Assembly (NCBI RefSeq): GCF_000226095.1
Contig: NC_016473.1
Span: 2,294,001-2,358,000 of the forward strand
DNA: 64,000 nucleotides
Direction of reading: 5' to 3'
Source of the DNA: Thermothelomyces thermophilus ATCC 42464
Lineage: Eukaryota; Ascomycota; Sordariomycetes; Sordariales; Chaetomiaceae
Shown: piece by piece, positions 48,440 to 57,240 of the stretch
How the letters are laid out: each line of letters opens with the position of its first letter
How positions within the stretch are numbered: the first letter of the stretch is position 1
Translations under genes and position numbers: made by a program
The notes under the pieces: model-generated
The model's database searches: none
What the model was told of the DNA's origin: nothing
The model's input: only the letters and a program-made list of their open reading frames with translations

Positions 48440-50076
48440 AAGATAATCAAGCAGCTCGAGACCCAGCCTATCTTCTAGGAATAACTGGTAGCTAAGGTTA
48501 AAGGCATCTATACTAGGCTCGTAATGCTCGAGGAGAAATGTATTAAGATACATAAACAATGCCCGACCAAATTGAACAAAGGCCAATGGGAGGCTTTAGT
48601 CTCCCTTCACCGGAGCCTGCTTCAGGAGCACTACGACTTCTTCACCGCTTCGTAGCACCCCTTGGCAAGCCCAAAGCTCAGGGAACTGCCTACCAAGTAC
48701 ATAATGTGCGAGAGGATGTAGCGTCATAGCATTCACGGTTTTCTTGAGCTCCTACGGAAAAACCTACCGGCGAGCTAGGACTTCATGCTTACGTTCATTC
48801 ACCTGGCTTACTCGATGATGGCCGTTCTTTACGAGACTCTCCCTGCTTTTGAGGACGCCTAGATCGAGTGCTTGGGAGATCTTGGCCGATATCGTATGGC
48901 GATCGAAAGCGATATCTAGGATCGAGAAGTTTGGGCTTCTGTAAGCCGAGACTGGTATTCTCAGGCTTCCGACAAGCAGCCGGAGGTTGGGCGGCTCTAC
49001 TACCATCTCGCTGTCCTAGCTCGTTAAGATCCTTGGAAGCAGCTCTTCTATTATTTGAAGTCTCTATATGTGGGTAAACCCTTTACACCAACCAAAGAGG
49101 GTATTATGACTCTCTTTAGGCCCCTTATCTTAACACCTAACGCGCCGTAAGAACATCTCCAGCCGATTGAATTGAGCTTTGTGAAAGCGTATGCTATTCT
49201 CTTCAGTGGTAAGCAGCTAGATAAGCTAGAACCTACATTGAAGGATTTTCTCTAGAGGTTAGACACGTATATCACCTGCTTAGGATATTAGTTTTGCTCA
49301 ATAGGGTAAGTAGAAGTGATTAAGATCTAAGTTATCTATTTCGAGTTCTAATACTAATATCTTATATCAAGATATTGCATAGCTATCGCTAATATCTGTA
49401 TAATATACGGTTATAATAACGAAAGGAGTCTGATCTCGGCGACCCCTTCAAGCAATTAGGGCCCCTATGCTCTTTACCTATTTATAGAAACTTACTACAT
49501 TGTCTACCGCCGCTTTAGCGACCTTAACGTTCTATCTTTCTTGTACATCACCTTAGTTTTCATCTACCACCTTACCTTCAGCCCCGATATCATTGCCTAG
49601 GTCGCTCCCCACTTCCCTTAGAAGCTTACCTCTATTATACTAAATGTATTGTTAAATTAGCTCTATACGTTGTCGTTAGGCGTATTACAGGACTTGGCTC
49701 TTCTCCTCGATAGGGAAGATTTTCGTTTGAGTGGGGAGGTAAACGTAGCAGGGAAGACAGAAAGAAGGAGAATGCTTCTTAGGAGATAGGCACCAAGGGG
49801 AAGAAAAAGCCACTTGCGGACGATTACGCAATGAGAGGGTTTCTATAGACTAAGATATACTTTTCTAATGGGTTCTTTGTTACTAGTGAGAGGTTCAACG
49901 CTTAGGAGAAGTATCTCGAGCATCCAGATATGTTAAAGGAAAGACAGGAGCAGGTGATTTGGCTTGGTTTATAGATTGCTAAGAGGGGGGAAGGGAGCTG
50001 GTTGCTCTTTGAAAAGGAGGCTAAGAGGTTTGACGCCAATCCGAGTTTCGAGGCGAGTTTCGAGGCTACAATCTAA
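48440..50076 (+). pseudogene. Est1-type DNA/RNA-binding-domain gene, RIP-inactivated
   Basis: One frame runs through EALVSLHRSLLQEHYDFFTAS, HSIHGFLELLRKNLPAS, DFMLTFIHLAYSMMAVLYET, IECLGDLGRYRMAIESD, VWASVSRDWYSQASDKQPEV and GRLYYHLAVLAR (about 48570-49025). The C-terminal part at 49.7-50.07 kb includes KYLEHPDMLKERQEQVIWLG and GSWLLFEKEAKRFDAN. This is the Est1/Smg7-type TPR and helical RNA-binding module, known from telomerase regulation and nonsense-mediated decay; many filamentous fungi carry extra lineage-specific copies. Stops occur where CAG, CAA or TGG would be. The start is not found, and a less readable gap (49.27-49.6 kb) may contain an intron. Confidence 0.85.
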
Positions 50077-50329
50077 ACTGGTTGAGTTTGGTGCTCAAAT
50101 CCGTGTATGGTTTAGGTAAACAATTCAATGAAAGAAAAAAGCTCCATCTAATATAGCTCAATCATGCCAGATGCTATCCTATAGTTGCTATAAGTTATAG
50201 GAACCAGAAACAGCCCCTTCTTCTACTCCCTTTGCGAGCTAGATATAGAGTTAAGTAAACTATAGCGAATACCGTTGCGTAACTTAATCCCCGATCAGAT
50301 CCAAAACAGGGTTATTCACCCCCCGAAAA

Positions 50330-50810
50330 CCGTTACTAAGACTGTTAGTGGTCATTCGTTGTTATGAAGAAAACGAGACTTATATAATCGTCTCGGTGTA
50401 ATTAGAATATATAAGGAGGAATAGTAGTGACGGTTTAGAAAGTAATGCCTAGTGCCGAGACACTTTACGACGCTCTAATATATGTCGACGTATTAATCTC
50501 CCTTCTAGTGCGTCCCGGTAGATGTTTATAGCGATGCTATCGTCGCTAATGCCTTGTTTCCGTTGACCAATTTTGATCTTTCTTTCCTTTCCGATCGCCT
50601 TCTTTAAGGTATCGAAGACCTGCATTAACCGAATATATACAAGCCACTATAGCACGCCATCTGTTGTCGAGATAGTTCGTTTAATTGTTTAGAATGTATA
50701 AGTGAAGCGTGAGTCTCGGCTTGTAATGCGAGGGGGAATGGTGGTTCGAGACAGGAATAGGATCTAGTCGTCCTAGATGCTAGCGCAGCGTAAAGCAAAA
50801 GCCTCAACCG
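50330..50810 (-). pseudogene. Degenerate unknown gene
   Basis: Minus-strand frame QVFDTLKKAIGKERKIKIGQ then RQGISDDS-like sequence and AINIYRDALEGRLIRRHILERR (about 50625-50450), preceded by a second open piece at 50807-50625. Basic and helical; family unknown. Confidence 0.35.
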
Positions 50811-51077
50811 TTATATGTTAAATAAGGTCCTTCGATAATAGTTATACTGTAATTGTTTGTTTATCCTTATAACTTATATCCCTGTTCAGATCTATTATAA
50901 AGTGAGCATCCGTACTAGGATCTAAGGGGCATAAAGTCACGGCAGTTCGCGTTAAAAATACGAAACCTTCAGTGGCGTATTAATACTATCGTAGTCAGGA
51001 AAATGGCACAGTAGAACTGTCGTCTTCTTGCAATTTCTAGATATACCGAGGCGGCATTTACAACAGAACATGCTTAG

Positions 51078-51161
51078 GCGGCGTAACTTGAGCGGCGCAA
51101 CTTGAGCGGCGCAACTTGAGCGGCGCAACTTGGGCGGCGTAACTTAGGTGGCGCAACTAGC
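51078..51161. repeat. 14-bp tandem repeat, six copies
   Basis: Units of GCGGCGCAACTTGA, with C/T and G/A variants, head to tail; further degenerate GGCGTA units continue to about 51215. Confidence 0.9.
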
Positions 51162-51398
51162 GAGGCTAGACGGCGTATCACAAACAAGCGGCGTAACTTA
51201 AGCTAGTATGGCGGCGTATCCTAACTCTTTAGTATTTAGGAAAAGCGGATTTATAGAATTACTAATCCTATCTGCTAACGACCCTGCCTACCTTTAGGAG
51301 ATATAAAACCTACAGGTTAGTACACTCTAAAGGATCATTAAGTAAGTGCTATATATTGTACCTTTTGAACAGCTCTAACTTGCTTGACAGATACGAAG

Positions 51399-51960
51399 AT
51401 GGAAATATACGAAGAGATATCAGCAGATCTTACGGCATGGCTGGCAGAGCAGGAACAGAGGTGGTTTACTTTGATGGCCGCCAATGAGACCATGCCCTCA
51501 GCGTCCACTCCGACACAACAACTCCCGGCTTCACCGTTTGGGTTCTTTTGTTGGGACCATGGGTGCAATGGGCGCCGGTTTTCGAGCCCTAGCAACCTCC
51601 GTAGACATCATCGCGAATACACACAGAAGCCTCCCGGTTCTTTAGCAAACTTGGCAGGGCCTCGCTGCTAGGACCACAGGTATAATGGCCGGCTATTCTC
51701 GTCTACTAGCAATCTTTATAGGCATTATCGTGAGCGTATCTGGAATAAGAGGACGACATGTCCTAAGTGTCACACCACCTTTAAACCAAAGCAAAACAAG
51801 ATGGCGTCGGGTAAACGACCTGAGGTACCAAGGTATTAGGAGCATGGATGTGACGGCCGGGCATTCCCAAAGTATAGCGATCTCTATAGACATCAACGAC
51901 ATATGTTAGCACGGCAAGTGACCTGTCCTTAATACAGCTATATATTTAAACGGTCGGATA
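51399..51960 (+). pseudogene. Tandem C2H2 zinc-finger gene, RIP-damaged
   Basis: From about 51399 the frame reads [18 protein letters not shown], then a Cys/His repeat [21 protein letters not shown] second degraded copy with the same spacing follows (YNGRLFSSTSNLYRHY), then CPKCHTTFKPK and a third (GCDGRAFPKYSDLYRH). The C-x4-C-x12-H spacing is visible in copy one; in later copies Cys and His are replaced by Tyr or Arg as RIP would do. Probably a DNA-binding protein. Only a few transitions separate it from an open frame. Confidence 0.7.
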
Positions 51961-53400
51961 GTATTTAAGCCGGTCGAATGTTTAGTTTGAATACTAAGGC
52001 ACCCGATAGAATGGCCGGTCGTTGTTCGTGTTAGGCATGATAGTTAACAGTAATAAGGATATTAGCGAAATTTGTTGGTATTAGAAGCGTATATCACTAG
52101 TTTCGATGCTCTTCTCTTGTTCGTTCCTTTGTAGATACTTCAACAAGGCACTTTTGTCCTTTCGAAGCCACCGCTCCAAAGCTCTCTTGTATACTTCCTT
52201 GACTTCTACTATATCTAGGAAAGATCTTTAAGAACAACGGTTTCATATAGTATTCTAACTACTAACTTAATCAACTCATCCCATCAGGGCTAGCTTCGAC
52301 CTAGTAAATTACCTATTATAATATATACTACCCGTAGAACCTTCTATTTAGGTCTCCTTCTCTTGACTATCTCTAGCGTGTTCTCTATTATTCTCTATAG
52401 AGTCAGGGGTAAAAATAATCGGTAAAGGAAACGAATTTGACTAGAAATGTGGTTAGAGTCGCTAACAATAGTCAAAATATAGAACCTACGATCTCTTGAA
52501 ATGAAGGCGGCCACTATAGACCCGGGTTCGAGGAATAGACGAAAAACCGACAATTCGTCCGAATCACGAGGTACACTTGTACAGCGTAAAGCCGATGGTA
52601 CTCGTCAACTTTTTTGATGAGTGTCTTTCTTCGCTTTCGAAGCTAAGACAAGTGACGCTTTCGCGAAGTCGTGACGGCGTTCTAGGCCATTTCATCAGCT
52701 TATATATAAAGGCTGGAAAATGTAGCCTACAAGCCTAGGATACCGTAAGCTAGCAACAAATTCTCAAAATACGGTGACCTTTTTTCGTATTAATAACGGT
52801 TTAAATTAGATACTAGGATCCCTAACTGCTAAAACTCCGAGGCTCTGTACCTACGATAATAGATTTCCTCGACGCCAGATTTACTTTGTTAGTTTAATGT
52901 TGGTTTTATCACTTGTTCTGTCACCGTTGATCATAGTAGGGAGCCACTTAGACGCTATATTAAAGTCCTTCGCCTGAGCCCTACAGGTGGTATAACCTCG
53001 GCTAAGTGGCACAGCCCTAGCTAATAAGCCGCGCCGTATGCAGGAGTTAGTGTGGGGTACATCACGAGCAGGGCGTATAGAGTTACAATACCAACTTCTT
53101 CAGACTAAATATAGTAATCATGCTTCATCCGCTATTCCAACACGCATTGTAACCTAATCAAAGCGCGTTCCGTTCTACTAGGTCGCCCGATCATACCTAA
53201 CGTGTTTGTTCCCGATACAAACTAACATCTTTTGCACAAACCAACATCTTCACACAAAAATAGCTCATTACAGGGCTAAAGAAGACAACATATAAATTAG
53301 CAACGGGTAGGATAGCTAAGCTAAAGAAATCTAAATTGGCTCTATACCATCGCTATATCTACATTAACAATTTCAAGTGAATAGAGTGCCTCTCCGTTAA
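51961..53400. other. Degenerate sequence, nothing recognised
   Basis: Stop-dense, with C/T-biased patches at 52090-52390. Near 52562 ATCACGAGGTACACTTGT resembles the core of the 124-bp satellite. No gene is supported. Confidence 0.4.
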
Positions 53401-53408
53401 CTACAACA

Positions 53409-54257
53409 ACTAGCGACGGGAGCGGTGATCCTCTATTGGCAGACCCTAATATACTTCTAACGCCGCTAGAACCTTTCCATCCGTCATTCACTACAGGCCA
53501 CGAGCGGGGAGAAGCTCTCTTCAACTTCCCCAGCCTATATAGAGACCCTCCATTTCCCGCCTCTGACACTGACCCGCGACCAAATTTGCCGTGTCTCGAC
53601 CTGTTTCAGCTAAATAGATCCGATCTCCCTAATCCTTCAGCTGATCTTAACCTCCTCACCCCTAATTCCATTAGGTCGTTCGGAGAATGTTTATCGACCC
53701 TGCCCTATTTGACCTTCGACCTTCTAAGCCAGCCCGAAGAGTAGTCTAACCTACCAAGCCAGCCACTAGATCCGACATCCAACTCCCTAAGTTAGCTAAC
53801 AGACCTAACAGGTGGACCCCGGGAGCGTAACTTGCCTCGCTCTAACGAATTGCTGCCGTCAGATATTCTAGCGAGAAAGTTCTAATGCACCTACCTAGGG
53901 TGTTTCAAGCTATACACCTGTAGGTATAGTGCTATGGTTCATATGAGTCACGTATATGGATACGGCTATCCGCAGATGCTTTTTCCTGAAGAGAAGTATC
54001 CTTGTCCTATTGTAGGATACTCTAAGTCATTCTTTCGCAGAGGGAATATTGCCATTCATATCCTCGCTTACGACCATATCTCTGTCGTTAAATGTGAGAC
54101 CTGTGAGAAAACGTTTACACGGAAAACAGACCTTCGGAGGCATTACAATTCTATCTATTCACAGGAGCGAAAATATTCCTGTCAATATTGTTCGATGCGA
54201 TTCAATCGCAATGATATTCTTACACGGTTAGTCGTCTCTTGTAAATCGAAACGTTAA
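53409..54257 (+). pseudogene. C2H2 zinc-finger transcription-factor-like gene, RIP-damaged
   Basis: The N-terminal 100 codons are Pro/Asp/Leu-rich (DPNILLTPLEPFHPSF, PPFPASDTDPRPNLP), as in activation regions. After three RIP-type stops come the fingers: CTYLGCFKLYTC, CPIVGYSKSFFRRGNIAIHI, CETCEKTFTRKTDLRRHY and CQYCSMRFNRNDILTR, ending CKSKR (54240-54257). Several zinc-binding His/Cys are now Tyr (GY for GC, HY for HH), each one C-to-T or G-to-A away. Upstream of 53436 no clear ATG is visible. Confidence 0.75.
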
Positions 54258-54550
54258 TAACTAACATATCTCTTCAGGCACATTGCAACTTGCCATTTAC
54301 AATAAGTAATACAAGGAATATAGGTCGCCGGGGGGTAAAGGAATATATAGGACGTCTTAGGCCAGACTATCGGAACTTTGGTGTTAAAACAGCCTACCTA
54401 TCACATAGGCCGACTTTGATCTTCGTACTTTGTATATGCCTCTAGACTATTATAAAGACTGCGATTGTCCTCTCATCTATCATGATTGCAATATCATTAC
54501 AATATTCTCATCCTACCGATTTTTAATATTCTGTGACTTTCTCAGGCACG

Positions 54551-56403
54551 ATGGCGAAGAATAAAGAAAACGAAATGAAGAGCCTTGCACGCCAAATACA
54601 ACGGCATATACAGAAGTTTCCTGAAGCCACATTTACCGCAGCCGAACTTGAAATTGTAAGAAGGGTCGATTATAATCTAAACTTCTACGAGGATAAGACA
54701 GAAAAATTAGGGTCGAACGAAGTAGAATGGGCTAGTCCACAAAAGCGAAGAAGGGACATTAACAAGTTACGGAAATGGCTCTCTCAAACCGGCCAAACAC
54801 CGTAGGATACCTCATCGGCACCTACAAAGCCATAGGCTAAGCTATAATAACCATAACACTAGGATTCTCCTGCCAGCTAGTCAGTACAACAGCGTCAATA
54901 ATAGGGTACTACGGCTAGCCAGTCAATACAGCAGCCTCAACGACAGGGTACTACGGCTAGCCATTCGGCACAGTAGCCTCAACAGCAAAGACCTCCTACT
55001 AGCCAGTCGACATAGCAGCCTCAATAGCAAAGACCTCCTACTAGCCAGTCGACATAGCAGCCTCAACGACAGGGTACTACGGCTAGCCAGTCGGCATAGC
55101 AGCCTTAATAGCAAAGACCTCCTACTAGCTAGTCGACATAGCAGCCTTAACGATAGGGTACTACGGCTAGCCATTCGGCATAGCAGCCTTAACAGCAAAG
55201 ACCTCCTACTAGCTAGTCGACATAGCAGACTTAACGACAGGGTACTACGGCTAGCCAGTCAGCATAGCAGCCTCAATAGCAAAGACCTCCTACTAGCCAG
55301 TCAACATAGCAGCCTCAACGACAGGCTACTCCGGCTAGCTAGTCGACATAGCAGCCTTAGTACCAAGGTTTTTTAAATGGCCAGTCAAGACAGCAGCCTC
55401 AACAACAGAGACCTCCTGCTAGCCAGTCAATATAACAACCTCAGCGCCAGGATCGTCTAGCCATTCAACACCAGGTACCTCCAGTTATCCAGCCGGTATA
55501 TCAGCCCCAACGTCAAGAACTTCTAACTAGCCAGCACCAGGGGCCTCCCCAATCACAGGGATATTCTCAGCATCAAAGCAACCAACACGCACAGTCCCGT
55601 CAACAGCTCCAAGAGCCATATAATCTTTACCAGCAACAGAAGCGGTACGCAGGCCAAGAGCACTCCCAGGAACAAATGAACCTCGACCCCACATTTGGCA
55701 AGAGGGATTATAGTCGTATCCGTTCAAATACTTCGACGCCACCGAATGCTTCAACACCACGACCCAAGAGAAGACAAGACAGTCAGAATAGGGTGACCAA
55801 GGAATACTACGCTCCGCAATTCGATACCTCGCTACCGCAATTCTCCCAAACACGTTCCCCGCAAGATTTCTTATATGAGTCAGATCAAGCGTCCTAATTC
55901 TCTTAGTCACGTGTCTAACAAGTTTCTATATACGACTTAGATCCAGCTACCTAAGTAAATACCTCTCTACTAATTACAAATGGCATTGTAACGCTTACTC
56001 TTGAGGAGGACTACGGAGTCTAATAACTACAATTCTATTTAATATCACCTTAGCTAATCTATTAATCTGATTTTCAGCAACCATACTTGGAACCACCCTA
56101 ACCGTAACCTTAGCGCCCTCGTGATCTAATATACTAATCGTACTCCTGACAGCCATACTCAGAACCGTCTTAGCGCCATCCTCGACCAATCTACTAATCA
56201 AACTCCCGATAGCTATACTCAGAACCACCCCGACTACAACCTCAATATAAAGAACGTCAGTATTCGGCGCCTATACAACCACCTTACCCTCTTCTACAAG
56301 AGCCTCGACAATCTTAGCCACGGCTATCTCAGTCTCCATTACCGAGTATTGAGGAAGGCGAGGAACACGACTTAGAAGAATTCGATGACGAAGATGAGAT
56401 TTA
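54551..56403 (+). pseudogene. Glutamine-rich repeat protein gene, RIP-inactivated
   Basis: Starts MAKNKENEMKSLARQIQRHI, then a folded-looking region to NKLRKWLSQTGQTP. After that the same frame runs through about 15 units of 42 bp (54885-55530), alternating QPQRQGTTASQSA and QPQQQRPPTSQST types, with Q codons variably CAG, CAA, TAG or TAA. The C-terminal part is Q/S/P-rich (QQLQEPYNLYQQQKRYAGQ, SRIRSNTSTPPNASTPRPKR) and ends acidic (EEGEEHDLEEFDDEDEI). The frame is preserved for 1.85 kb, with stops almost only at Gln positions. A nuclear or prion-like low-complexity protein is plausible; family unknown. Confidence 0.75.
54885..55530 (+). repeat. 42-bp coding tandem repeat, two alternating subtypes
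   Basis: About 15 head-to-tail 42-bp units inside the Q-rich gene. Subtype A contains GGGTACTACGGCTAGCCA, subtype B AGACCTCCTACTAGCCAGTC. Units keep frame. Confidence 0.9.
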
Positions 56404-56443
56404 ACCACTGATAGCACCTCTTATAAGATCTAAGAACTCGAAA

Positions 56444-57240
56444 ATGTTTAGGCAGGCTTATATTGTACAACAGTCCGCAAAACTCTACACTCCCCTGGCG
56501 AAGTCAATCCTAGTCGAATTTAAGGCTGGTAAAAATACTTACTATAGGGACATTCTCTATAAGGTAGTTAACTTACGATACCTCTATACCGTGGTAAACA
56601 CAGGTAAGGAGGTTAAGAAAGCCTTTCTCCTAAAAGCAAAGGACTTCCCTAAGGAAGTAGATCTACTAGCCGCATTTCATCTGCTATTAACCAGTGGGGA
56701 TCTATTTAATATTAAAGGATTTGTTATTAATACTATTGCTATGGTTAACGAAAGGAAGAGGGTAATCTACATAGTTAAAGGGGCTACTATAAATAATAAG
56801 AATATATAGGTTAGTACAATTTCTATATTAAAGACCAAGTAGTCGGCTTCGTTAGTTATCGCCTAGGTAAAGGCATAGCATAAGGAACAGAAACAACTAA
56901 ACTTTCTTTAAGGCTAAGGATTTTAGAGTTTATTACTATATCTTAGAATTTAAGGTCAGTTTTCAGTTTAAATAGGATAGTAACTACCTATTTATATCGA
57001 GCTAGTGCCGACTCTCCCAGCATAGCTACATACCTCTTAATTAAGCCAAACCTCCGTCTAGTCAGAGAGGAACGATGGCTACCATTCCGAGTATCTAGAG
57101 CATCCGAGTATTCGCGGTCACAGCAGACGTATCTATCCTCCGAGGAGCAATGGCAACGGGCACAGCCTCAACGACAATAGTCTCCCTCTGGTCATATATA
57201 AAATAATTTACATACGTGGAAAAGACAGCTCTACTCACAG
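56444..57240 (+). pseudogene. Open fragment and degenerate tail at the island's right end
   Basis: 56444-56809 is open for 121 codons (QAYIVQQSAKLYTPLAKSIL, YRDILYKVVNLRYLYTVVNT, DFPKEVDLLAAFHLLLTSGD), with no recognised family. It may continue beyond its TAG, a likely former CAG or TGG. After about 57.0 kb CA dinucleotides become common again. Confidence 0.4.

Larger units (their letters stand above)
17400..57240. mobile_element. RIP-degraded accessory island (candidate Starship-like element)
   Basis: From about 17.4 to 57.2 kb the sequence changes character. TpA is abundant, CpA and TpG are depleted, TAG/TAA replace CAG/CAA/TGG in otherwise readable frames, and no gene is intact. Both flanks are RIP-free housekeeping genes. 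Content in order: DUF3435 recombinase, kinase, APH-type phosphotransferase, complete gypsy element, solo LTR, Est1-type gene, C2H2 genes, Q-rich gene and satellites. A DUF3435 gene at one end, reading inward, is the Starship layout. I did not identify terminal repeats or a target duplication for the whole block, so its status as one element is inference. The alternative is a nest of repeats with RIP spreading into neighbours. Confidence 0.5.

Noticed and set aside
54923-55198. 91-residue Leu/Arg repeat protein on the minus strand
   Set aside because: Antisense shadow of the 42-bp glutamine-rich coding repeat.
17400-57240. Fragment of a mitochondrial or bacterial genome as the source of AT-rich DNA
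   Set aside because: The readable relics are fungal nuclear families, and the bias is specific to CpA/TpG transitions.
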